Part shown: positions 25,568 through 35,088 of the stretch, piece after piece
Position numbering within the stretch: the first letter of the stretch is position 1
Layout: each line of letters starts with the position of its first letter
Source: Saonia sp964398035
GTDB taxonomy: Bacteria; Bacteroidota; Bacteroidia; Flavobacteriales; Flavobacteriaceae
Length of the DNA: 64,000 bases
NCBI GenBank assembly: GCA_964398035.1
Contig: CAYNLI010000001.1
Coordinates: 17,507-81,506, forward strand
Reading direction: 5' to 3'
Made by a program: the position numbers and the translations under genes
The notes under the pieces: model-generated
Told to the model about the DNA's origin: nothing
Database searches by the model: none
Seen by the model: the letters and a program-made list of their open reading frames with translations, nothing else

Positions 25568-26017
25568 TTAAGAAAGTTTTGCTTTAACAATAGTGGAAAT
25601 GGTTTTGCCATCTGCTTGACCAGCCAATTCTTTGGAAACCATACCCATTACCTTGCCCATATCTTTCATTCCTGAAGCACCTACGGCATCAATGGTCTGC
25701 ACCACAACTTTTTCTATTTCTTCTTCAGTTAATTGTTCAGGCAAAAACTTTTCTATTATTGCTACCTGTGCCAATTCAGGCTCAGCTAAATCTTCTCTAC
25801 CCTGCTCCATAAAAATAGCTGCGCTATCTTTTCTTTGCTTCACTAACTTTTGAACCAATGCTATTTCATCATCTTCAGACAAGCCTTCACCTGCCCCACT
25901 TTCTGTTTGCGCCATCAATAAAGCAGATTTAATTGCTCTAAGCGATTCTAAAGCAACTTTATCCTTGGCCCTCATAGCGGCTTTCATCTCTTCCATTACT
26001 TGTTGCTGCAAACTCAT
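25568..26017 (-). CDS. yqeY: GatB/YqeY domain protein
   Basis: This is a 149-residue stand-alone version of the C-terminal domain of the amidotransferase subunit GatB, thought to bind tRNA; its exact role is unclear. It starts MSLQQQVMEEMKAAMRAKD. Family segments are LESLRAIKSALLMAQ, KLVKQRKDSAAIFMEQGR, FLPEQLTEEEIE and MGKVMGMVSKELAGQADGK. The start at 26017 is preferred over 26089 because the longer frame would run through the ftsZ terminator hairpin (26055-26083). tRNA-Arg follows 11 bases downstream. Confidence 0.9.
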   Translation of the reverse strand: MSLQQQVMEEMKAAMRAKDKVALESLRAIKSALLMAQTESGAGEGLSEDDEIALVQKLVKQRKDSAAIFMEQGREDLAEPELAQVAIIEKFLPEQLTEEEIEKVVVQTIDAVGASGMKDMGKVMGMVSKELAGQADGKTISTIVKAKLS

Positions 26018-26046
26018 AATCTTTGTTTTTTTACGGCACGAAGATA

Positions 26047-26083
26047 AAAAAATAAACCCGAAAATTGGTTCAATTTTCGGGTT
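26047..26083 (-). terminator. Intrinsic terminator at the end of the dcw cluster, after ftsZ
   Basis: On the minus strand AACCCGAAAATTG (26083-26071) and CAATTTTCGGGTT (26067-26055) form a perfect 13-bp stem with a 3-base loop, followed by TTATTTTTTT. It lies 36 bases after the ftsZ stop and before yqeY. Confidence 0.9.
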
Positions 26084-26118
26084 AAACAATTAATTGATAT
26101 GTTTATTTATATGGACAG

Positions 26119-28038
26119 TTAATCCACATTATCATGTAAAAAAGAGTTGTTAGAACGCAATTGTATTTCATCATTGCTATCTTCACTTAAGGTTGTCCTA
26201 GAAACTCTATTTTCATTAGGCTTGTCATTAAGGTTTACACCTTGACGTCTATAAGCTGGCTCTTTTTCTATTTCATCAACATTATTTAAGCTATTTTGAA
26301 ATTTGTAGTTAAAATCTTTTAACTTTCTTCTTCTTTCATCCGCTCTATTCTTAAGAATATCTTCTATAGAACTATTCATAGGATCAGTATCCCTTCCTCC
26401 AAGACTTGCTTCTACCTTGTTCTCTTCTTGTTTCAATGTGATTTTTTCAAAAACCAGCTCTTCTTCAACAATTTTTGGTATAAAGTTTTCTGCTTTGGAT
26501 TTGGCACCTGTTAATTTCTCCTCCAACTCCATATAGTCATCCAAGCTATAGCGAGTTTCCCCATTCTTATTATATTCTAAAACTGGAATCACTTCTATAT
26601 GGTCATTAACGTCCATATCATTTACTTCATCAGTCAAATCAAAAGTGATAACATGTTTTTTATCTTCTTCCTCAACATCAACACTATCAGACAAAGGCAT
26701 ATCAAAACTTAAAGCTGTCTGATCTTCTTCAACTTCAGATAATAATTCTACTGGGTCAACAACCTCGATATCATTTATAAGCTCTTTAGCTTCTATAATA
26801 ACAAAATCATCTTCTGAAACATTTTCTGCGACCACTTCTTCATAAAAAACATTGAAATTCTTAATGTAATTTGTTGTAGATATTAAATCATCTTCCAATT
26901 CCACATCAATCAATGTATGCTTAATGATAGTCTCTGGAAGCTCTTCATCTAACACTACTGTTTTTTCTTCCGTAATGACTTGTTCGGCTTTTTGTTCTTC
27001 TTCTAACGTATGGACAATTTTTTTTGTTTCTGTATTTACAATATCATCTTGTTGGTCCATATCAAAACCCGTGGCAATTACTGTTACAGCTATTGCTTCT
27101 CCCAAAGTTTCATCCTCACCAACACCCATAATAATATTGGCTTCAAAACCTGCCTCATTTTGGATATAATCGTTTATTTCTCCAATTTCATCTATAGTAA
27201 TTTCTTGTACCCCAGAAACAATGAGTAACAATACATTTTTAGCTCCCTCTATTTTATTATCGTTCAATAATGGAGAATCCAACGCTTTTGTAATTGCTTC
27301 ATTTGCTCTTGAAGAACCTGAAGCCGTAGACGATCCCATAATGGCCGTTCCACTATTTGAGAGTACCGTCTTGGCATCACGTAAATCAATGTTCTGAGTA
27401 TAGTGATGTGTAATTACCTCTGCAATACCACGTGCAGCAGTGGCTAAAACTTCATCTGCTTTAGAAAAGCCAGCTTTAAAGCCCAAATTACCATAGACAT
27501 CTCTTAGTTTGTTATTATTGATAACAATTAAAGAGTCAACATTTGAGCGCAACTTTTCTATTCCTTTATGAGCCTGTTTGCATCTCATTTTTCCCTCAAA
27601 CTGAAATGGCATGGTTACGATCCCAACCGTTAAAATATCCATTTCTCTAGCTTGCTTTGCAATGATAGGAGCAGCACCAGTTCCAGTTCCACCACCCATA
27701 CCAGCCGTAATAAACACCATTTTGGTATTATGTCCCAACATGTTTTTAAGGTCTTCCATGCTTTCAATAGCCGCCTCTTTTCCTACCTCAGGGTTTGCAC
27801 CAGCACCCAACCCCTCAGTTAATGAAACACCTAATTGAATCTTTACAGGCACTGAACTATTGTCCAATGCTTGGGAATCGGTATTACATATCACAAAATC
27901 CACTCCATTGATTCCAGATTGGAACATATGGTTAATGGCATTGCTTCCGCCGCCGCCAACGCCAATTACCTTAATTACATTGCTTTGATTTTTAGGTAAA
28001 TCAAAAGAGATATTGTCAAATTCGGTGTTATTGCTCAT
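26119..28038 (-). CDS. ftsZ: Cell division protein FtsZ with a very long C-terminal tail
   Basis: FtsZ is the tubulin-like GTPase that polymerises into the division ring. The GTPase and polymerisation core (about residues 15-320) carries the G-box motif ITAGMGGGTGTGAAPIIA and the segment GVGGGGSNAINHM. The full length is 639 residues, against about 380 in E. coli. The extra ~300 residues form an acidic, low-complexity linker, then a basic stretch, the peptide EPAYRRQGV (about residue 593, similar to the usual C-terminal FtsA-binding peptide) and a terminal SNNSFLHDNVD. The last element looks lineage-specific. ftsZ is the last gene of the dcw cluster, 45 bases after ftsA. Confidence 0.97.
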   Translation of the reverse strand: MSNNTEFDNISFDLPKNQSNVIKVIGVGGGGSNAINHMFQSGINGVDFVICNTDSQALDNSSVPVKIQLGVSLTEGLGAGANPEVGKEAAIESMEDLKNMLGHNTKMVFITAGMGGGTGTGAAPIIAKQAREMDILTVGIVTMPFQFEGKMRCKQAHKGIEKLRSNVDSLIVINNNKLRDVYGNLGFKAGFSKADEVLATAARGIAEVITHHYTQNIDLRDAKTVLSNSGTAIMGSSTASGSSRANEAITKALDSPLLNDNKIEGAKNVLLLIVSGVQEITIDEIGEINDYIQNEAGFEANIIMGVGEDETLGEAIAVTVIATGFDMDQQDDIVNTETKKIVHTLEEEQKAEQVITEEKTVVLDEELPETIIKHTLIDVELEDDLISTTNYIKNFNVFYEEVVAENVSEDDFVIIEAKELINDIEVVDPVELLSEVEEDQTALSFDMPLSDSVDVEEEDKKHVITFDLTDEVNDMDVNDHIEVIPVLEYNKNGETRYSLDDYMELEEKLTGAKSKAENFIPKIVEEELVFEKITLKQEENKVEASLGGRDTDPMNSSIEDILKNRADERRRKLKDFNYKFQNSLNNVDEIEKEPAYRRQGVNLNDKPNENRVSRTTLSEDSNDEIQLRSNNSFLHDNVD

Positions 28039-28083
28039 GCTTTTTATGTTACTGGTTGTTTTATTTTTCTTGAATGATTTTAC

Positions 28084-29403
28084 TTACTCGGCGTTATCCA
28101 AAAAGTCCTTCAACTTTTCAGACCATTTATCGAAAACAGATTTTCGTTCTCTTTTGACCACTCCTGTGGTAGCCGTTTCCATGTGCTCACCATACATATT
28201 ATCTTCCAGCTCATTATGCTCCACTTCTGCTTCGTTCTTATCCTTATTTTCTATTGCGTTCATTAATAACCCTACAGCTGTAGCATATAATGGACTTGCT
28301 ATTTCTTCATCAGAATCACCTGCCAAATGTTCATTGGGAAACCCAATCCTTGTATCCATTCCTGTGATATACTCCACCAATTGTTTTAGATGTTTTAATT
28401 GGCTTCCACCACCTGTAAGAACTATACCTGCAATCAGTTTTTTCTTTTGATCATCATGCCCGTAGTTCTTTATTTCTACATATACCTGCTCTACAATCTC
28501 TACTACTCTAGCATGGATTATTTTTGAAAGGTTTTTTAATGTAATTTCCTTAGGCTCTCTTCCCCTTAGACCCGGGATAGACACTATTTCATTATCCTTA
28601 TTTTCTCCTGGCCATGCAGAACCGAACTTTATTTTTAAAAGCTCAGCTTGCTTTTCTATAATAGAACACCCTTCCTTAATATCTTCTGTAATTACATTAC
28701 CTCCGAAAGGTATTACTGCTGTGTGCCGTATGATGCCATCTTTAAAAATAGCCACATCCGTTGTACCACCCCCTATGTCAATTAAAGCAACACCTGCTTC
28801 TTTTTCTTCTTGACTCAATACTGCATCTGAAGATGCCAAAGGTTCCAAAGTAATGTTCCCTAAATCCAATCCTGCACTTTTAATACAGCGACCTATATTT
28901 TTAATAGATGAAACCTGACCGACAACTACATGAAAATTAGCTTCCAATCTGCCACCATACATCCCCATGGGTTCTTTTATCTCTGCTTGCCCATCTACCT
29001 TATATTCTTGTGGCAACACATGGATAATTTCTTCACCAGGCAACATTATTAATTTGTATACCTGATCACATAACTTATCCAAATCCACTTCATTGATAAC
29101 TTCCTCTGAATTGATTCTGGTTATATAATCACTATGTTGCAAACTTCTTATATGCTGACCAGCAATCCCTACCACTACAGAACCAATCTTTAATCCAGAA
29201 TCTATCTCTGCTTGTTCAATTGCCTGTTGAATAGATTTTATGGTTTGAGTAATATTATTTACCACACCACGGTGGACACCCAAACTTTTTGACCTACCAA
29301 CACCTAGAACCTCAATCTTACCGTATTCATTTTCCTTACCGATAATGGCTACAATTTTTGTTGTCCCTATGTCTAACCCAACTGAATAATTATCCTGTTC
29401 CAT
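28084..29403 (-). CDS. ftsA: Cell division protein FtsA
   Basis: FtsA is an actin-like ATPase that anchors FtsZ to the membrane. It has 439 residues. Motifs include the phosphate-1 loop VGLDIGTTKIVAIIG, the phosphate-2 region GVALIDIGGGTTDVAIF, the adenosine motif GIVLTGGGSQLK and the SHS2-like domain at about 85-165. The C-terminus ends in a short potentially amphipathic segment, KWSEKLKDFLDNAE, as expected for membrane targeting. It lies 3 bases after ftsQ. Confidence 0.96.
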   Translation of the reverse strand: MEQDNYSVGLDIGTTKIVAIIGKENEYGKIEVLGVGRSKSLGVHRGVVNNITQTIKSIQQAIEQAEIDSGLKIGSVVVGIAGQHIRSLQHSDYITRINSEEVINEVDLDKLCDQVYKLIMLPGEEIIHVLPQEYKVDGQAEIKEPMGMYGGRLEANFHVVVGQVSSIKNIGRCIKSAGLDLGNITLEPLASSDAVLSQEEKEAGVALIDIGGGTTDVAIFKDGIIRHTAVIPFGGNVITEDIKEGCSIIEKQAELLKIKFGSAWPGENKDNEIVSIPGLRGREPKEITLKNLSKIIHARVVEIVEQVYVEIKNYGHDDQKKKLIAGIVLTGGGSQLKHLKQLVEYITGMDTRIGFPNEHLAGDSDEEIASPLYATAVGLLMNAIENKDKNEAEVEHNELEDNMYGEHMETATTGVVKRERKSVFDKWSEKLKDFLDNAE

Positions 29404-29406
29404 AAT

Positions 29407-30126
29407 TTATATTTTGGTGCAAACTACCTGATTATTAAATTCTAAACTTACCATGTTATATTCTTCCAATGTTTTATCCCTAGTTGCTTTAGTGTAAAAT
29501 GCTTTAAAATTGTTGAACTTTTCCTCTAAACCATCAACACCACCTATACTCACCACAAAATTTTCCATTCGGAATTTAAGCTGGTATTTTTCATCGTCCT
29601 CAACATGTATTCCTATTACATTTTTTCGCAAAAAATCATCATTATTTATATACTTTAATATTGCATATACATCCTCTAGACTTTTGCCTGTTATTTTTCC
29701 AGTAATTATGGGAACTCTAGCAGAATGATATTTGGATAACGGCATGCGTTTTCCTTCATCATCCACATAAAACTTTGTAATCCCTTCTATTCTTCCAATT
29801 GGTCGCCTCTGAATAATTTTAGACACAAGCTCACCATTTACAGTAAGATAAACTTGGGCACTTTTTACCATTTCATTGGTCTCTATGACCTTTTCGATAG
29901 TATTCAAAGCTAAATCTTCTTTGGACAAGTTTTTAAGGGTTCCATAATTTTGTATTAACAATTTATTAACCGATTCATGTGTTAGGTATAAATTTTCATT
30001 TCCTGAAAATTCTATTTTTAACTCACTGATTATCCTACTATTACTTCTTTTCTCAGTAAAAGCATAAAGCCCTACCACTATAAACAACAGTAGTGACACT
30101 TTAAAAATATTCCAGTTAAATTGCAT
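29407..30126 (-). CDS. ftsQ: Cell division protein FtsQ
   Basis: FtsQ is a bitopic membrane protein of the FtsQLB subcomplex. The 239-residue protein has a short cytoplasmic N-terminus, one membrane segment (VSLLLFIVVGLYAFT, about residues 10-24), a POTRA-like domain and a beta domain. Sequence similarity to proteobacterial FtsQ is low, so the call rests on topology, size and its position between murC and ftsA. The gene overlaps the murC 3' end by 11 bases. Confidence 0.88.
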   Translation of the reverse strand: MQFNWNIFKVSLLLFIVVGLYAFTEKRSNSRIISELKIEFSGNENLYLTHESVNKLLIQNYGTLKNLSKEDLALNTIEKVIETNEMVKSAQVYLTVNGELVSKIIQRRPIGRIEGITKFYVDDEGKRMPLSKYHSARVPIITGKITGKSLEDVYAILKYINNDDFLRKNVIGIHVEDDEKYQLKFRMENFVVSIGGVDGLEEKFNNFKAFYTKATRDKTLEEYNMVSLEFNNQVVCTKI

Positions 30127-31468
30127 TTTCTAATTCTGTTTTTATATGTGATACTTCTAATCCTATATCGCCAGCTCCCATAGTGACCAACACTTCAGGG
30201 TTTTGCTTTTTTATTTCATCAATTAAATTCACTTTTAGAACTAATTTTTTGTTTGGGTTTTTAATTTTACCCAACAACCATTCAGATGTTACCCCTTCTA
30301 TAGGTTTCTCTCTTGCGGGATAAATATCCAACAACAATATGCTATCAAATTTCTCCAAGCTTAAAGCAAAATCTTCCACAAAATCTCTTGTTCTAGAGAA
30401 TAAGTGAGGTTGAAATATGACCAATACTTTTTTATTTGGATGCATTTCTGAAATGGCATCATAAATGGCGTTTATTTCTGTGGGATGATGCGCATAATCA
30501 TCTATAAAAACAAAGCTATCTTCTTTGATTTTATACGAAAACCTACGCTGTACACCTTTAAAAGTTTCCAATGCTTCAGCAAGACTGCTCAAAGGAGAAC
30601 CTGCTTCAATTGCCATTGCAAAAGCCACTAGTCCATTCAATAAATTATGCTTTCCAGGCTTGTTGAACCTAACTTTTTTAATGGTTGTTTCAGGAGTTTC
30701 CAAATCAAAAACATAGGCACCATGCTCTATTTTTAAATGTCGGATGCAATAATCCGAGTCATCTTCTATTCCATATGTTATTCCATCCAAAGGCAAGCCA
30801 TTGCGCACAAAAAGTTTTCCGTTGGGCTTAATTTTATTTACAAAATCATTAAAAGATTTTTTTAACTCATCGGCAGTGCCGTAAACATCCAAATGATCCG
30901 CATCCATAGATGTTACGCATGCTACATTAGGAGCTAATCTTAAAAATGAACGATCAAACTCATCTGCCTCTACAACCGAATATTCATTCCCTTCAAACAA
31001 AAAATTACTATTAAAGTCTTCTGAAATTCCTCCCAGAAATGCAGTCAATGGTGCTCCTGTTTCTTTTAATAAATGTGCTAAAATACTAGAGGTAGTGGTT
31101 TTTCCATGTGTTCCAGCAACTGCAAAACAAAACGTATCCCTTGTAATGATTCCTAAAACCTCTGATCTTTTCTTAATATTAAGACCATTTTTTAAAAAGA
31201 AAATAAGTTCTGTATGCTCACATGGAACAGCTGGAGTATATACAATTAGTGTATTCTCAGGGTTTTGATATTCTTTGGAAACTAATTCCATATCATCTTC
31301 ATAATGAATGGAAATACCCATACCAACCAATTCCTCTGTCAACGGAGTTTTTGTCTTATCATAACCAGCAACATTCTTTTTAATAAACTTAAAATATTTG
31401 GCAAGAGCAGACATACCAATACCTCCTATACCAATAAAATAGACGTTATGTATATCTTTTAAGTTCAT
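30116..31468 (-). CDS. murC: UDP-N-acetylmuramate--L-alanine ligase
   Basis: MurC adds L-alanine to UDP-MurNAc, the first peptide step of peptidoglycan precursor synthesis in the cytoplasm. The 450-residue protein has an N-terminal Rossmann domain (YFIGIGGIGMSALAKYF), the ATP-binding loop VAGTHGKTTTSSILAHLL (about residues 117-134), the central SVVEADEFDRSF and the FIDDYAHHPTEI motif. The gene follows murG with a 5-base gap. Confidence 0.97.
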   Translation of the reverse strand: MNLKDIHNVYFIGIGGIGMSALAKYFKFIKKNVAGYDKTKTPLTEELVGMGISIHYEDDMELVSKEYQNPENTLIVYTPAVPCEHTELIFFLKNGLNIKKRSEVLGIITRDTFCFAVAGTHGKTTTSSILAHLLKETGAPLTAFLGGISEDFNSNFLFEGNEYSVVEADEFDRSFLRLAPNVACVTSMDADHLDVYGTADELKKSFNDFVNKIKPNGKLFVRNGLPLDGITYGIEDDSDYCIRHLKIEHGAYVFDLETPETTIKKVRFNKPGKHNLLNGLVAFAMAIEAGSPLSSLAEALETFKGVQRRFSYKIKEDSFVFIDDYAHHPTEINAIYDAISEMHPNKKVLVIFQPHLFSRTRDFVEDFALSLEKFDSILLLDIYPAREKPIEGVTSEWLLGKIKNPNKKLVLKVNLIDEIKKQNPEVLVTMGAGDIGLEVSHIKTELENAI

Positions 31469-31473
31469 TCTCC

Positions 31474-32559
31474 TTAGAGTAATTTTTCTATTTGATCCAC
31501 AATATATTTTGTGGCATTTGGCATAGCCAAATTTTTAATATTCTTCGCTAATTCTTCTTGCTTACTTTTTGATACATATAAATTTGAAAACATATCGTTA
31601 AATTCTTCATCCAAGTCTTTCTCTCTTATCATCAAGGCTGCATTTTCATTGACCAACGCTTCAGCATTTTTAGTTTGATGATTCTCTGCTACATTAGGTG
31701 ACGGTATAAAGATGGCCGGTTTGCCAACAATACACAATTCTGAAACCGAACCAGCTCCAGCCCTAGAGATAATAATATCTGCTGCGGCATATGCGTAGTC
31801 CATTCGGTTTAAAAAAGGTGAAACTTTGGCTACATCTGAATCATGTTTTTTATATGTTTCATAATATAATTTACCACATTGCCATATAATTTGAATATCA
31901 AAAGTTTTAAAGAATTCTAATTTCTGTTCTATCAATTGATTGATTCTCCTAGCTCCTAGACTACCTCCCAAAACCAATATTGTAGTTTTATTTGCATCCA
32001 AACCAAAGAACTCAATAGCTTCTTTTTCGTTATTTGCATTCTTCAATAAATCTGACCTTACTGGGTTTCCTGTTTTCACAATCTTATCCATTGGGAAATA
32101 TTGTTCCATCCCATCATAGGCCACACATATTTTTTGTGCCTTTTTAGCCAATAGTTTATTGGTGATTCCTGCAAAAGAATTCTGCTCCTGCAATACACAA
32201 GGAATTCCTTTTAAGGAAGCCATTTTTAAAAGCGGTCCACTAGCAAATCCCCCAGTACCTATTACGGCGTGTGGCTTAAACCTTGCTACTATGCTTCTTG
32301 CTTTTATCAAGCTACTTATCAATTTTATTGGAAACATTAAATTTTTAAGGGTCAGTTTCCTTTGCAACCCACTAATCCACAATCCTTCAATTTTATATCC
32401 TGCCTGTGGCACTTTCTCCATTTCCATTCTATCCTTTGCGCCAACAAATAAAAATTCCGCTTTGGGATATCTTTCTTTCAACTCATTTGCTATGGCAATG
32501 GCCGGATAAATATGTCCGCCAGTACCTCCTCCTGAGAGTATGAATTTATAATTGCCCAC
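31474..32559 (-). CDS. murG: UDP-GlcNAc--undecaprenyl-pyrophosphoryl-MurNAc-pentapeptide GlcNAc transferase
   Basis: MurG converts lipid I to lipid II on the cytoplasmic face of the membrane. The 361-residue GT-B glycosyltransferase has the G-loops ILSGGGTGGHIYPAIAIA and GGSLGARRINQ, and the UDP-GlcNAc-binding motif ISRAGAGSVSEL. The start is a GTG at 32559 that overlaps the ftsW 3' end by 14 bases; the resulting MGNYKFILSGG matches the family N-terminus. Confidence 0.97.
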   Translation of the reverse strand: MGNYKFILSGGGTGGHIYPAIAIANELKERYPKAEFLFVGAKDRMEMEKVPQAGYKIEGLWISGLQRKLTLKNLMFPIKLISSLIKARSIVARFKPHAVIGTGGFASGPLLKMASLKGIPCVLQEQNSFAGITNKLLAKKAQKICVAYDGMEQYFPMDKIVKTGNPVRSDLLKNANNEKEAIEFFGLDANKTTILVLGGSLGARRINQLIEQKLEFFKTFDIQIIWQCGKLYYETYKKHDSDVAKVSPFLNRMDYAYAAADIIISRAGAGSVSELCIVGKPAIFIPSPNVAENHQTKNAEALVNENAALMIREKDLDEEFNDMFSNLYVSKSKQEELAKNIKNLAMPNATKYIVDQIEKLL

Positions 32560-33745
32560 TCAATACTTCTAAAGGGTTATTCTCATCCACCTCCATACTT
32601 TCAATTTCTGAAGATGTTCTTTTTACACTCGCACTCAAAACAACCCCTATGGCTAAACAGGTCATCCAAATAGATGTTCCTCCACTACTTATAAGTGGAA
32701 GTGTTTGCCCAGTTACAGGAAACAATTCAACCGCAACAGCCATATTAATCAATGCTTGAAAGATAATGGGGAGACCTACACCCACAACCAATAACTTACC
32801 AAAAATGGTTTGGTTTGCATTGGCCACTACTACAATTCTAAACAGCAACAACAAATAGAAAAACATGAGTATAAACCCCCCGATCAATCCGTATTCTTCA
32901 ACTATAATGGCATAAATAAAATCTGATGAGCTTTGTGGCAAGAAATTCTTCATTACACTTTTCCCTGCTCCATTTCCCATTATCCCCCCACTTGCTATGG
33001 CTATTTTAGCTCTCTCAATTTGATAATCTGACTCCGTATCTTCAGGATTCCAAAAGCTTTCAATTCTACTCATCCACGTATCTACACGATTTGGGAATAA
33101 ATCTGGAAGCGCTTTGGCCGTTAACACAAACATGGTAAGCCCCAATAAACCAGTACCCAATATTCCCAACAAATACTTTATTGGATATCCCCCCAAAAAA
33201 CACAACACCAAAACCATGAAAAAGATAATGGCCGCTGTGGATAAATTAGCAGGTAATATCAAAACAACTATTAAAAAAACAGGAGCCCATAAAGGCAAAA
33301 TACTTTCTGTAAAAGTGATGGTCTTATCTTTTATTTTGGTCAAATACCTAGCTACATAAGCCATTAAAACTACAGCTGCCAAGGTGGATGTTTGGAATGT
33401 AAAGCCTACTAATGGCAAACGTATCCAACGACTTGCATTGGCACCACCAATGGTAGTTCCTTGTGCCAAGGTATATACCAATAATATTAACACAATTGGC
33501 ATGGCAATAAGGGAGAGTCCTTTAAAAAAATGAGTGGGAATTCTATGTACTCCATAGATAATTCCAAATCCTAAAATCAACAACATACCATGTTTCACCA
33601 AATGACCAATGGTTGTGCCATTGCCCACTACATAGACCAAATTACTACTGGCACTATAGACTGGCAGAAATGAAAACAAGGCCAATAGGGCTACCACACC
33701 CCAAATAGCTTTATCCCCTTCAATATTTTTAAAGAATTTAATCAC
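32546..33745 (-). CDS. ftsW: Lipid II polymerase FtsW (SEDS family)
   Basis: FtsW is the septal SEDS peptidoglycan glycosyltransferase that acts with FtsI. The 399-residue protein has about ten membrane helices. SEDS landmarks are GANASRWIRLP, LPDLFPNRVD, GAGKSVMKNFLPQSSSDFI and PLISSGGTSIW. The start is a GTG at 33745, 8 bases after murD. Confidence 0.95.
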   Translation of the reverse strand: MIKFFKNIEGDKAIWGVVALLALFSFLPVYSASSNLVYVVGNGTTIGHLVKHGMLLILGFGIIYGVHRIPTHFFKGLSLIAMPIVLILLVYTLAQGTTIGGANASRWIRLPLVGFTFQTSTLAAVVLMAYVARYLTKIKDKTITFTESILPLWAPVFLIVVLILPANLSTAAIIFFMVLVLCFLGGYPIKYLLGILGTGLLGLTMFVLTAKALPDLFPNRVDTWMSRIESFWNPEDTESDYQIERAKIAIASGGIMGNGAGKSVMKNFLPQSSSDFIYAIIVEEYGLIGGFILMFFYLLLLFRIVVVANANQTIFGKLLVVGVGLPIIFQALINMAVAVELFPVTGQTLPLISSGGTSIWMTCLAIGVVLSASVKRTSSEIESMEVDENNPLEVLSGQL

Positions 33746-33753
33746 TCTCTTTT

Positions 33754-35088
33754 TTATAAAACTTTTATAGCCTCCTTAAATTGGTTACCCCTATCCTCAT
33801 AATTGTCAAAAAGATCAAAACTGGCGCATGCTGGTGACAACAAAACTGCATCTCCTCTTTCTGCTATTTTATAGGCAACTTTTACAGCTTCTTCCATAGC
33901 ATAGGTCTCCACTATTAAATCCACCACATTTCCAAAAACATCAATAATCTTGGAATTATCCATCCCCAAACAAATGATTGCTTTTACCTTTTCACGAACC
34001 AAAGGCATTAACTCCATATAATCATTACCCTTATCCACACCACCAACAATCCATACTGTTGGAGTGCTCATACTATCCAAAGCATAATATGTTGCATTTA
34101 TATTTGTAGCCTTAGAATCATTAATGTATTGTACATGATGTATTTTTAATACTTTTTCCAAACGGTGGGGTGCTCCCTGAAAATTTTGAATACTCTCTCG
34201 TATAAATTTTTTCCTAATACCCACCAGCGTAGCAGCAGTGGATGCCGCCATTGTGTTTTTAAGATTATGTTTCCCTTCTAAAGCTAATTTTTCCGTAGTC
34301 ATCATCATAGTATTATCCTGTGTCTTTATTCTTATTTCATTGTTCATTAAACATGCCCCCCCTTCAACTTCTCTCTCAATTGAAAAAGGCAATAATTTGG
34401 ATTTAATTGGATTCTCTTCCAGCCATTTTACCAATACTTCATCATCTGCATCATAAATGAGATAATCATTACTGTCTTGGTTCTTGGTTATCAAAAATTT
34501 GGAAGCGATATAATTTTTAAACTTATAATCATACCTATCCAAATGGTCTGGTGTAATATTGGTAATAATGGCAATGTGTGGTTTAAAATCCACGATACCA
34601 TCTAATTGAAAACTACTGATCTCCAACACGTAGAAATCAAAATCATTTTCAGCTACCATTTTTGCATAACTATCACCAATGTTACCTGCCATGCCCACAT
34701 TTTTACCACCTTCTTTTAAAATGTGGTTGGTTAACATGGTAGTGGTGGTTTTTCCATTACTTCCTGTGATTCCTATAATAATTGCATCTGTATATTTCGA
34801 TGCAAATTCAATTTCGGAAACTACAGAAACACCTAACTCAACAAGTTTTTTAACCAAAGGCACTGTATCTGGTATACCAGGGCTTTTCATTACCACATCT
34901 GCATTCAGAATTTTATCTTCCGTATGCTTTTGTTCTTCCCAATCAATCTCAAAATGTTTAAGAACTTTTTTATATCTCTCTTTTATAATTCCCTTATCGG
35001 AAACAAAAACTTCATATCCTTTTTTCTTGCCTAAAATTGCAGTGCCTACTCCACTTTCACCACCGCCCAATATTACTAATCGAGCCAT
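33754..35088 (-). CDS. murD: UDP-N-acetylmuramoyl-L-alanine--D-glutamate ligase
   Basis: MurD adds D-glutamate to UDP-MurNAc-L-Ala. The 444-residue ligase has the N-terminal motif VILGGGESGVGTAIL, the ATP-binding loop ITGSNGKTTTTMLTNHIL and the segment INDSKATNINATYYAL typical of MurD. It abuts mraY upstream with no intergenic base. Confidence 0.97.
   Translation of the reverse strand: MARLVILGGGESGVGTAILGKKKGYEVFVSDKGIIKERYKKVLKHFEIDWEEQKHTEDKILNADVVMKSPGIPDTVPLVKKLVELGVSVVSEIEFASKYTDAIIIGITGSNGKTTTTMLTNHILKEGGKNVGMAGNIGDSYAKMVAENDFDFYVLEISSFQLDGIVDFKPHIAIITNITPDHLDRYDYKFKNYIASKFLITKNQDSNDYLIYDADDEVLVKWLEENPIKSKLLPFSIEREVEGGACLMNNEIRIKTQDNTMMMTTEKLALEGKHNLKNTMAASTAATLVGIRKKFIRESIQNFQGAPHRLEKVLKIHHVQYINDSKATNINATYYALDSMSTPTVWIVGGVDKGNDYMELMPLVREKVKAIICLGMDNSKIIDVFGNVVDLIVETYAMEEAVKVAYKIAERGDAVLLSPACASFDLFDNYEDRGNQFKEAIKVL

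Noticed and set aside
26018..26089. N-terminal extension of yqeY (start at 26089)
   Set aside because: It would pass through the ftsZ terminator hairpin and add 24 residues not typical of the family.
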